From: an uncultured Collinsella sp.
Lineage (GTDB): Bacteria > Actinomycetota > Coriobacteriia > Coriobacteriales > Coriobacteriaceae
Assembly: GCA_905204635.1 (NCBI GenBank)
Contig: CAJLAN010000107.1
Location: 1-6,125, forward strand
Reading direction: 5' to 3'
Length of the DNA: 6,125 nt
In this document: positions 1 through 5,135 of the stretch, one piece after another
Position numbering within the stretch: the first letter of the stretch is position 1
Layout of the letters: each line of letters starts with the position of its first letter
The notes under the pieces: generated by a model
What the model saw: the letters and a program-made list of their open reading frames with translations, nothing else
Told to the model about the DNA's origin: nothing
The model's database searches: none
Translations under genes and position numbers: made by a program

Positions 1-434
1 GGGAGGCGGAGGGCAAGCCTGCCGTCACCACGGGCGAGGACGGCCGCGTGGCCGTCTCGGGCGTGGACTCGGGCAAGCTGGAGGTCCGCGAACTCAAGGC
101 GCCCAAGGGCTACACCGCCTTCGAGGGCACGCGCTCCGTGACGGTCAAGGCCGAGGGCTTGGACGTCGACCAGGTGGCTGCCTCCAAGCCCAAGCTCACC
201 ATCACAGCCGAGTCGCCCCTGCGCGCCGACAACGCGGACGGGTCGACGGGCAGCCTGGAGGCGTCGCTCATCAACACGCCCACCGGCACACCCCCTAGCA
301 TTACCACCGGAGGCTTTATGCCCTCGACTGGCGATATGGCAATGTACGCCGCGGCCGCCGCAGCGGTCGCCGGAGCCGCGCTCATCGTGGTCGCGCTCCT
401 GGTCAAGCGGGGAGGTGGCAGCCATAAAGAGTAG
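1..434 (+). CDS. LPXTG-type pilin / surface protein, 3' end (5' end outside window)
   Basis: This is the C-terminal part of a secreted, sortase-anchored protein, probably a minor or tip pilin. The frame is open from position 3 with no stop upstream, so the gene begins before the window. The GTG at 48 is an internal codon. A SpaA/Cna-B type beta-sandwich ends here: LEVRELKAPKGY (glutamate codon 90-92) matches the family's E-x-x-APxGY box, in which the Glu catalyses a Lys-Asn isopeptide bond. The C terminus is a cell-wall sorting signal: MPSTG at 318-332, a hydrophobic alanine/valine-rich helix, then the positive tail KRGGG. The Met in place of Leu in LPXTG is a variant. The gene ends 108 bases before the start of the backbone pilin, and no terminator lies between them, so co-transcription is likely. 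The overall function of the protein (tip adhesin or minor subunit) cannot be seen from this fragment. Confidence 0.85.
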   Translation, partial: EAEGKPAVTTGEDGRVAVSGVDSGKLEVRELKAPKGYTAFEGTRSVTVKAEGLDVDQVAASKPKLTITAESPLRADNADGSTGSLEASLINTPTGTPPSITTGGFMPSTGDMAMYAAAAAAVAGAALIVVALLVKRGGGSHKE

Positions 435-440
435 CTGGCA

Positions 441-459
441 GCCCCACAGAGAGCGGGGC
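441..459 (+). other. Small GC hairpin between the two pilin genes
   Basis: GCCCC (441-445) can pair with GGGGC (455-459) across a 9-nt loop. No T-run follows, so it is not an intrinsic terminator. It could be an mRNA-processing or stability element between the two pilin genes, or chance in GC-rich DNA. Confidence 0.2.
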
Positions 460-530
460 GAGACGTAGCGAAGTAGATGCTAAGACACAGACAAATGATG
501 ACCGATCGAATGGAATTCGAGCAGAAAGCA

Positions 531-535
531 GAGGA
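531..535 (+). promoter_or_regulatory. Ribosome binding site of the backbone pilin
   Basis: GAGGA lies 7 nt before the ATG at 543. This favours that ATG over the in-frame ATG at 477. The 477 start would place 22 charged residues before the Sec signal peptide and has no good Shine-Dalgarno sequence. Confidence 0.7.
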
Positions 536-542
536 AAAGAAG

Positions 543-2255
543 ATGAGCATGAACAAGAACATCGCACGCCTGGCAGTAACCGCCGGCCTCACAGCAGCGC
601 TGAGCTTCGGCGGGGTAATGGCCCCTGTGACCATGGCGTTTGCTGCGGATGCGACGACTGCGAACGGCTCGGTGACTATCGAGAACGTTGAGGGTAACAC
701 TACCGAGTTCGAGGGCTATCAGATTTTCAGCGCTGATTTCGCTACGGTTGAAGGCAAGACGGTCGCGAGCAACATCACTTGGGCAAACGGTAGCGTGAAG
801 ACGGCTGTCGAGGAAGTTATCAAGGAAAAGGAGCCGAATTACAAGGGTAAGACTGCTCAGGATGCTGCGGACTGGATCACGAATGAGGTGACAGGTACCG
901 ATGGGACAACCCGTGTTGACTCTAATCACATTGCTTATAAGATTGCCGCTGCCGTAGACAATCTTACTGAAAAGACGACAACGACAAACGGCGCTGCCTC
1001 CGGTCTCGCGCACGGTTACTGGCTCTTTGTGACCAAAGCCGACACCATTAATGAGGGCGAGGCGGGTACGTCCCCCATCTTCACTGTCGTGGGAAGCACT
1101 CCCGTTAACGTCAGCGAGAAAACCGGCATCCCCACCGTCGAGAAAAAAATCGTGAGTGATGCCGACAACAAAGAACACGATGCCGCTGACTCCCAGATCG
1201 GCCAGGACGTGACGTACAACCTCTACGGTACCGTCGCCGAGAACTTCGATAAGTACGACACGTATTTCTACGAGTTCTCCGATCAGATTTCCAAGGGCCT
1301 GACGCTGCAGAAGGGCGCTAAGGTCTACCTGTATAAGAACAAGGCTGACGCGAAGCGCGATCTCGCCCGCACGGAGGGTACGAATATTACTGATAAATTC
1401 AATGTGTCGAACGACGAGGCTGCCGAAGATGGCAGCAAGACGACGAGGTGGACCTGCGATAACCTGAAGAATGTCAATGGCGTCACCAAGGACTCCTACA
1501 TCGTTGTCTCTTATACGGCACAGATTAACAAGCAAGCTATTGTTGCTGGCACTGAGGGTAACGACAACGCCGTGATACTTAAGTACTCCAACAATCCCAT
1601 GAACAAGGATAGTAAGGGCCAGACTCCGCCCGATAAGGTCAAGGACTACACTTACGGCCTCAAGATCAACAAGGTCGACCTGGGCACCGAGAAGCCCCTC
1701 AAAGGCGCCAGGTTCACCATCACAACCAAGGGAGACGAGAGCAACACAAGCGATAAATATGTCAATGATGACGGAATGTTGAGCGACAGCGAGGTGATTC
1801 TTTCGACGAACGTCAATGGTGCCATTCAACTTACTGGTCTCGACGCCGGCACCTATACCGTCACGGAGGTTTCTGCCCCCTCTGGCTACGCCAAGGTCGA
1901 CCCCTTCACCTTCGAGATCAAGCCGACCATGACCGACGATGGCCCGACCGCTGGCCTCAGCAGAGTCACTGGTGAGCTTAAAACCAGCCAGGAAACCAAG
2001 GTCATCGCTGGCCTCAACGATACAAGTGCCGGAAAGGTTGGTGATAATAAGCTTGATTTCAAAGAAGACACCCTTATCAACACCGATGATGACACCTTCA
2101 ACATCACCGTCGGCGATACCAAGCAGGTTGGCCTCCCGCTCACCGGTCTTAACGGCGTGACCTTCACTTGGATCGCTGGTGGCGCGGTGCTGTGCATCGG
2201 CGTGGCGCACCTCATCCGCAGCCGTAAGCAGGCCGAGGAGTCCGAGCAGGAGTAA
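543..2255 (+). CDS. LPXTG-anchored major (backbone) pilin with D2 and Cna-B domains
   Basis: A 570-residue fimbrial subunit that would be exported and then polymerised by a class C sortase. Features in order: a Sec signal peptide (residues 1 to about 34, KNIAR then a hydrophobic core, likely cleaved at AFA|AD); an N-terminal beta domain (about 40-190); a pilin-like motif PTVEKKI with K201 and K202 as candidate cross-linking lysines; a fimbrial isopeptide D2-type domain (about 216-365) ending in the characteristic YSNNP (348-352); a SpaA/Cna-B domain (about 371-455) with INKVD (K377) and TVTEVSAPSGY (E442) as the likely isopeptide Lys and catalytic Glu; LPLTG at 531-535 (DNA 2133-2147); a hydrophobic helix; and a tail starting RSRK. 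Length and architecture fit SpaA/FimA-type backbone pilins of Gram-positive bacteria. AT content and codon choice look higher in A/T than in the flanking sortase and gat genes, which is common for surface antigens and may reflect transfer. The start at 543 is chosen from GAGGA at 531-535 and from the signal peptide. Transcription probably comes from the upstream gene and ends at 2357-2392. The adhesive target is unknown. Confidence 0.92.
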   Translation: MSMNKNIARLAVTAGLTAALSFGGVMAPVTMAFAADATTANGSVTIENVEGNTTEFEGYQIFSADFATVEGKTVASNITWANGSVKTAVEEVIKEKEPNYKGKTAQDAADWITNEVTGTDGTTRVDSNHIAYKIAAAVDNLTEKTTTTNGAASGLAHGYWLFVTKADTINEGEAGTSPIFTVVGSTPVNVSEKTGIPTVEKKIVSDADNKEHDAADSQIGQDVTYNLYGTVAENFDKYDTYFYEFSDQISKGLTLQKGAKVYLYKNKADAKRDLARTEGTNITDKFNVSNDEAAEDGSKTTRWTCDNLKNVNGVTKDSYIVVSYTAQINKQAIVAGTEGNDNAVILKYSNNPMNKDSKGQTPPDKVKDYTYGLKINKVDLGTEKPLKGARFTITTKGDESNTSDKYVNDDGMLSDSEVILSTNVNGAIQLTGLDAGTYTVTEVSAPSGYAKVDPFTFEIKPTMTDDGPTAGLSRVTGELKTSQETKVIAGLNDTSAGKVGDNKLDFKEDTLINTDDDTFNITVGDTKQVGLPLTGLNGVTFTWIAGGAVLCIGVAHLIRSRKQAEESEQE

Positions 2256-2262
2256 CGCTCAC

Positions 2263-2292
2263 TCACCCATCCCTTTGGCAGGTGGGATGTGA
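2263..2292 (+). other. Imperfect hairpin just after the backbone pilin
   Basis: TCA-CC-CATCCC (2263-2273) can pair with GGGATGTGA (2284-2292), leaving a two-base CC bulge and a 10-nt loop. It starts 8 nt after the pilin stop codon and has no T-run. It may protect the 3' end of the pilin mRNA, or be chance; the true terminator is further down. Confidence 0.25.
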
Positions 2293-2356
2293 TGGCCATG
2301 AGACTTGCGGACACTTTTCTCGTCCATCCACGTTCTTGCTTTGCCATTCTCTTTTC

Positions 2357-2392
2357 GGGGCAGACTCCGCATTGGAGTTTGCCCCGTTTTTT
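2357..2392 (+). terminator. Rho-independent terminator of the pilin transcript
   Basis: The arms GGGGCAGACTCC (2357-2368) and GGAGTTTGCCCC (2374-2385) form a 12-bp stem with one G-U pair and a 5-nt loop, GCATT. It is followed by GTTTTTT (2386-2392). It lies 102 nt after the pilin stop codon. There is no T-run on the opposite side, so it works on the + strand only. It separates the pilin genes from the regulator and sortase downstream. Confidence 0.9.
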
Positions 2393-2690
2393 GGGATAAC
2401 GCAGCCAGCCTCCATCGTCCGATGCGGGCACGTTCGTCATCGCGTTTCTTGACTCGTATGAGGTTCGGTTTAAGGTCCGTAGGCGCTCGCGCGGTGCGGA
2501 CGGTGGAAGGCATTTGCGCCGCGCGTGCAAATTAAAATGCCCGTGGTTCGGAGTCCGGACATTTTGCAACACCGGAAACTGCTCGCTCGCGCTTTCGAAC
2601 ACTTACGCGGGGCGTGTCGTTTCCTGTAACGATTTTATCCCGAATCACCCACTGATCCGGTTCTGAAAACGCAAATAATGGACTTATGCA
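2393..2690. other. Non-coding intergenic stretch
   Basis: No convincing gene is seen on either strand between the pilin terminator and the regulator promoter. Short open frames here have neither a ribosome binding site nor recognisable protein character. The only structure noted is the inverted repeat at 2526-2568. Composition shifts from GC-rich to AT-rich toward the right end. Confidence 0.5.
2526..2568. repeat. Inverted repeat with internal palindromes
   Basis: AAAATG (2534-2539) pairs with CATTTT (2560-2565). TGCA (2526-2529 and 2565-2568) extends the arms with a bulge on the left. Inside are CGGA-G-TCCG (2549-2557) and the overlapping 8-bp palindrome GTCCGGAC (2553-2560). There is no T-run. 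Role unknown; it could be a protein-binding site or the remains of an insertion end. Confidence 0.35.
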
Positions 2691-2695
2691 CGAAA

Positions 2696-2746
2696 GGAAT
2701 CTCGTTAATTCCGAAAATTATGTATAATTCCAATATAAATTGGAAT
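2696..2746. promoter_or_regulatory. Promoter with cluster of GGAAT/ATTCC operator half-sites
   Basis: A consensus -10 box, TATAAT, sits at 2723-2728; no good -35 hexamer is seen 16-18 nt upstream. Immediately downstream is a perfect inverted repeat, ATTCCAAT-ATAA-ATTGGAAT (2727-2746). It overlaps the -10 box and the expected transcription start near 2735. Upstream lies a second pair, GGAAT (2696-2700) and ATTCC (2708-2712). A third perfect repeat, AATTAT-GT-ATAATT (2716-2729), spans the -10 box. This layout would let a bound repressor block RNA polymerase. The obvious candidate is the winged-helix protein encoded directly downstream, acting on its own promoter; that is inference. Confidence 0.6.
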
Positions 2747-2758
2747 CAGACGAAAACG

Positions 2759-3727
2759 ATGGAAATGAACGAAGCGCTAATCTACTTACAAGAAGCATTA
2801 GGCCTCTCCGCCAAGACTAAAACTTGGCCTGGATCCGCACGCTTGCCGCTGCATCTGCGGGCGATTGAGGTCCGCGCTGTTGACGCAAACGGTTTTTCGT
2901 TTTTGCTTGCAAGTTTACCTACTGGCGTCGGGCTTCCCGAGGCTAAGAGGGTCTATAGTCAGCTAGCCTTGCGTGCGGAGACTCCTGTTGTCGTTTCGTT
3001 TCCTGACGCCGATGCACGTCAGCGCAAGGCATTGGTCGCACAAGGGATTCCCTTTGTCTGCCCCGGTAGACAGGCTTTTCTTCCATTTATGGGCACAGCC
3101 TGCACGGAGAGGGGCGGTGCCCGGTTTCGCAATCACGCGACCAAGATGTCGCCCAACGCGCAGGCTGCCGCAATCTGGGGAGCAGCCCAGGAGCCATATC
3201 GTTCCTATGACCTTTGTCGTGCGCTTGGGATTTCGGCAAGCCGCGCGAGTGAGGCCATAACCGAGCTTGTTGACAGGGGACTCGCGAGGCGCGAGCGTCA
3301 CGAGCGACGTGTCGTCGTGTTCCCTGTTGCCGTTGATCTTCTGCTCAGCGAACACATGGCAGAGCTCTCCTCGCCTGTCTCGAAGGTCTTTTTTGCAAGG
3401 AAGACGCTGCAGATCGACTATCTTGTTGACGCCGGGGAGACGGCGCTCGCTGCGCGTTCGATGCTCGCTGCGCCGGGTATGGAACAAAAGGCCGTCTTAA
3501 GAAGTGCATGGCGTCAACAGAGTGACCTCGAAGTCGCAGACGGGGAGTTGCCGGATAACGAAACGGCGATGATCCAAGTGTGGCGCTATGCGCCCGTGTT
3601 TGCCGGATCCTCCCGTGTCGACGACATTTCGCTTGCGCTATCTTTGGCGGCAATCGACGATGAGCGAATTCAGCTCGAAGTCGATCGCATGTTTGGAAAG
3701 GAATATCCATGGCAAGAAGCGCTGTAG
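2759..3727 (+). CDS. Winged-helix (MarR-like / AbiEi-like) DNA-binding protein
   Basis: A 322-residue protein. From memory it resembles a family annotated as MarR-type regulators or AbiEi-like antitoxins, often encoded beside a nucleotidyltransferase (AbiEii-type) toxin. An N-terminal alpha/beta domain (about 1-112) begins with a helix followed by the family-like KTWPGSARLPLHLR. A winged helix-turn-helix is predicted at about 128-190: helices at QAAAIWGAAQ and DLCRALGI, a recognition helix in SASRASEAITELVDRGL, and a wing ARRERHERRVVVFP. The C-terminal domain (about 205-322) contains AGETALAARSMLAAP and a conserved-looking end, DDISLALSLAAIDDERIQLEVDRM. The frame is open back to an ATG at 2678, but that would run through the TATAAT and operator repeats, so the ATG at 2759 (or 2765) is preferred; the ribosome binding site is weak in every case. 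The gene lies alone between the pilin terminator and the sortase. No toxin gene follows, only the short overlapping frame at 3709-3753. It may regulate itself, the neighbouring sortase gene, or both. The fold call is reasonable; the antitoxin role is tentative. Confidence 0.75.
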   Translation: MEMNEALIYLQEALGLSAKTKTWPGSARLPLHLRAIEVRAVDANGFSFLLASLPTGVGLPEAKRVYSQLALRAETPVVVSFPDADARQRKALVAQGIPFVCPGRQAFLPFMGTACTERGGARFRNHATKMSPNAQAAAIWGAAQEPYRSYDLCRALGISASRASEAITELVDRGLARRERHERRVVVFPVAVDLLLSEHMAELSSPVSKVFFARKTLQIDYLVDAGETALAARSMLAAPGMEQKAVLRSAWRQQSDLEVADGELPDNETAMIQVWRYAPVFAGSSRVDDISLALSLAAIDDERIQLEVDRMFGKEYPWQEAL

Positions 3728-3753
3728 AAGGCCTCCAAGAATTCGAACCGTAG
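3709..3753 (+). pseudogene. 14-codon overlapping frame, possible remnant of a lost partner gene
   Basis: An ATG at 3709 overlaps the last 19 bases of the winged-helix gene in another frame. It is preceded by a strong Shine-Dalgarno sequence, AAAGGA (3697-3702), with 6-nt spacing. It encodes MARSAVEGLQEFEP and stops at TAG 3751-3753. The overlap, spacing and ribosome binding site are typical of a translationally coupled second gene in a two-gene operon. Because AbiEi-like genes normally precede a toxin gene, this may be the surviving start of a deleted toxin. It could also be a chance short frame; the peptide itself is too short to identify. Confidence 0.3.
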
Positions 3754-3804
3754 GCGGCGTTTCGGTCCTAGCTGCGTTGTCCGGCGTGGAAGCTCGCTAA
3801 TCGG

Positions 3805-3810
3805 CTATTA
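3805..3810 (+). promoter_or_regulatory. Possible -10 box of the sortase gene
   Basis: TATTAT occurs in a short AT-rich patch about 40 nt before the sortase ATG. No matching -35 hexamer is evident at normal spacing. The sortase may instead be read through from the winged-helix gene, since no terminator lies between them. Confidence 0.25.
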
Positions 3811-3833
3811 TTTGTTTAGACAACCTGAGCTGT

Positions 3834-3840
3834 AAAGGAG
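3834..3840 (+). promoter_or_regulatory. Ribosome binding site of the sortase
   Basis: AAAGGAG lies 9 nt before the ATG at 3850. It supports that start over the in-frame ATG at 3871. Confidence 0.75.
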
Positions 3841-3849
3841 TGACCGGCG

Positions 3850-4788
3850 ATGGTGCAGGGCGCCAAACATATGAAGAGCAATAACGCCGCGGACAACGGC
3901 GGCTCAAGCCCTCAGCCCAAACCTCAACCAAAGCCCAAGCGTCGTCGCAAGCGACTGCCGCGCTGGGCCGATCGGCTCATCACCATCGTCATCATCCTTA
4001 TTGGCGTGGGCCTTATGACCTGGCCGTGGATCTTGGACCGGCTCGAGGCCTCGGGCGTGTTCAACCAGATCAGCACCGTGTCCAGCACCGTGGACGCGCT
4101 GTCTGCCGAGGAGCGCGAGCGCATCCTGCTCCAGGCGCGCTCCTTTAACGAGCAGCTGGCGGGCGAGGCCACCGAGCTTCCCGCCGACCAGATCGAGCCC
4201 TACGCCCAGCAGCTCATCTTTGACCGCGACCCCATGATGAGCTGGGTCGAGATCCCCTCCATCGACGTGAGCATGCCCATCTACCACGGCACGAGCGAGG
4301 AAGTCCTTATGGCGGGCGTCGGCCACCTGGAGGGCACGAGCCTGCCGGTGGGCGGCACCTCGACGCATTGCGTGCTCACTGCGCACTCGGGCATGCGCAA
4401 CCTGAGCATGTTCGACGACATCCACTCGCTGGAGCCCGGCGACCTGGTGCTGCTGCACACCATGAACAAGACGCTCGCCTACAAGATGGTGGACTCCGAG
4501 GTCGTGCTGCCCGAGGAGATGGAGTCGCTGACCATCGAGCCCGGCGCCGACAGGGTGACGCTCGTCACCTGCACGCCATACGGCGTGAACGACCATCGCC
4601 TGCTGGTGCATTGCGTGCGCACCAAGTACAACAAGAAGGACGTCGACAAGCAAAAGTCGCTGGCCGGCCGCCACTGGGGCAAGCGCGAGTTTGCCGTGCT
4701 CATCGTGGTCGTGGCCATTGTGCTGTTGCTGCTGGACATTGTGGTCCACGCGGTCCGCAAGCGCCGCAAGGCCAAGGCCTCGGCATAG
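3850..4788 (+). CDS. Class C sortase (pilus-polymerising transpeptidase)
   Basis: A 312-residue membrane-bound cysteine transpeptidase. It cleaves LPXTG-like signals between Thr and Gly and joins the Thr to a lysine of the next pilin, acting on the outer face of the membrane. Features in order: a proline/lysine-rich basic cytoplasmic N terminus (about 20-40); an N-terminal membrane helix (about 42-61); a helical linker (about 70-125); and the catalytic beta-barrel starting at SWVEIPSIDVSMPIYHGTS. The barrel has the class C hallmark GVGHLEGTSLPVGG, catalytic H179 in LTAHSGM, C241 in TLVTCTPYGVNDHRLLV and R250 in that same segment. A second membrane helix (about 281-302) and a basic tail complete the typical class C topology. 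The lid motif, usually Asp-Pro-aromatic, appears here as E116-P117-Y118. The start is set by AAAGGAG at 3834-3840. The likely substrates are the two pilins upstream (LPLTG and MPSTG). Unlike many pilus loci, this sortase is separated from the pilins by a terminator and a regulator gene. Confidence 0.95.
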   Translation: MVQGAKHMKSNNAADNGGSSPQPKPQPKPKRRRKRLPRWADRLITIVIILIGVGLMTWPWILDRLEASGVFNQISTVSSTVDALSAEERERILLQARSFNEQLAGEATELPADQIEPYAQQLIFDRDPMMSWVEIPSIDVSMPIYHGTSEEVLMAGVGHLEGTSLPVGGTSTHCVLTAHSGMRNLSMFDDIHSLEPGDLVLLHTMNKTLAYKMVDSEVVLPEEMESLTIEPGADRVTLVTCTPYGVNDHRLLVHCVRTKYNKKDVDKQKSLAGRHWGKREFAVLIVVVAIVLLLLDIVVHAVRKRRKAKASA

Positions 4789-4801
4789 GACATCGTTCAG
4801 A

Positions 4802-4836
4802 ACCACCACAATGGGGACAGGCACCTTTGTGGTGGT
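4802..4836. repeat. Hairpin repeat with 10-bp perfect stem (REP-like)
   Basis: ACCACCACAA (4802-4811) and TTGTGGTGGT (4827-4836) are perfect inverted copies around a 15-nt loop containing GGGGACAGGCACC (4813-4825). It begins 13 nt after the sortase stop codon. There is no T-run, so it is not a classic terminator. From memory, GGGGACAGGCACC-like sequences recur between genes in various bacteria, in the manner of REP elements moved by RAYT transposases. That link is a recollection, not a search result. Confidence 0.6.
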
Positions 4837-4847
4837 CGGGGGCTTCC

Positions 4848-4912
4848 AAACCATCACAACATTCGATGAAAATCGCGATTTTGGCGATAAGCGTCGAATC
4901 ATGTGATGGTTT
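4848..4912. repeat. Nested inverted repeat with 14-bp perfect palindrome
   Basis: The arms 4848-4866 and 4894-4912 pair at 17 of 19 positions: AAACCATCACA with TGTGATGGTTT, a two-base mismatch, then ATTCGA with TCGAAT. Inside the loop is a perfect palindrome, AAAATCGCGATTTT (4869-4882). The outer arm ACCATCACAA differs from the ACCACCACAA arm of the preceding hairpin by one base, so the two hairpins are related. The right arm runs into TTTT, so weak terminator activity for the sortase transcript is possible. Alternatively it is an extragenic palindromic element. Confidence 0.6.
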
Positions 4913-5066
4913 TCGTTGTGGGCGGGACGGCTTTCGTTTCGGGTGGGATGCTTTTCGCTGCGGACGAGACGGTTTTCGCTATGGACGGAGCGGTTTCGCT
5001 GCAGAACCGCCGGCCCGCCGCCTGCCAGCCCACCGCCCTCGTTACGTTTTCGCTGCATTTGGGTAA
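4866..5066 (+). CDS. Possible small repeat protein (66 residues), doubtful
   Basis: An open frame from ATG 4866 to the stop at 5064-5066. It begins MKIAILAISVESC, then has four heptapeptides DGFRCGR, DGFRFGW, DAFRCGR, DGFRYGR, then SGFAAEPP and an arginine/proline-rich end. For: most differences between the repeats fall at third-codon positions of this frame, which looks like selection on the peptide. Against: there is no Shine-Dalgarno sequence before the ATG, the start codon lies in a hairpin arm, and the fifth repeat has lost one base, which shifts the frame. It may be a decayed or unexpressed gene, or simply a non-coding repeat. No function can be assigned. Confidence 0.2.
   Translation: MKIAILAISVESCDGFRCGRDGFRFGWDAFRCGRDGFRYGRSGFAAEPPARRLPAHRPRYVFAAFG
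4905..5004 (+). repeat. 21-bp degenerate tandem repeat, four full units and one partial
   Basis: Units lie at 4905-4925, 4926-4946, 4947-4967 and 4968-4988. A fifth, shortened unit runs from 4989 to about 5004 and lacks one T. The shared core is a TTTTCG-like block followed by a GG-rich end. An isolated core match, TTTTCGCTGC (5047-5056), suggests a further decayed unit. The units are contiguous without spacers. The first unit begins inside the right arm of the preceding hairpin. Confidence 0.75.
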
Positions 5067-5094
5067 AGCACCTGCTCCAAGCGGCGTTGCCTTG

Positions 5095-5100
5095 TATACT
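5095..5100 (+). promoter_or_regulatory. Probable -10 box of the gatCA promoter
   Basis: TATACT (5095-5100) is close to the -10 consensus and sits 35 nt before the gatC ATG, giving a leader of about 28 nt. The -35 region about 17 nt upstream (CTGCTC) is a poor match. Confidence 0.5.
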
Positions 5101-5123
5101 AGAGCGGTTTATCTGTTATGCGG

Positions 5124-5130
5124 AAGGGAG
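5124..5130 (+). promoter_or_regulatory. Ribosome binding site of gatC
   Basis: AAGGGAG lies 5 nt before the ATG at 5136. It decides against the in-frame ATG at 5118, which lies upstream of this site. Confidence 0.7.
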
Positions 5131-5135
5131 CGCCT

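Noticed and set aside
477..542. N-terminal extension of the backbone pilin from the ATG at 477
   Set aside because: It would put a charged 22-residue segment ahead of a good signal peptide, and the GAGGA ribosome binding site points to 543.
480..2210. A 576-codon open frame on the - strand opposite the backbone pilin
   Set aside because: It is a mirror of the pilin coding frame. The + strand product has a signal peptide, pilin domains and LPLTG, and the - strand product shows no recognisable domain.
2305..2535. A 76-codon + strand open frame after the pilin
   Set aside because: It runs through the intrinsic terminator, has no ribosome binding site and resembles no protein.
2541..2565. tRNA T-arm-like sequence (GGTTCGGAGTCC) suggesting a tRNA or an att site
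   Set aside because: The loop has an extra base, the flanking stems do not pair as a T-stem, and no acceptor, D or anticodon arms are found upstream.
2678..2758. N-terminal extension of the winged-helix gene from the ATG at 2678
   Set aside because: This segment coincides with the TATAAT box and perfect operator repeats, lacks a ribosome binding site and reads as non-protein-like composition. The ATG at 2759 was preferred.
4905..5004. CRISPR-like array
   Set aside because: The 21-bp units are directly adjacent and degenerate, with no unique spacers and no cas genes in view.
3904..5058. A 384-codon open frame on the - strand opposite the sortase and the intergenic repeats
   Set aside because: It is caused by GC-rich codons of the sortase read backwards. 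The product is His/Val/Gly-rich low complexity, and it crosses from a gene into a repeat region.
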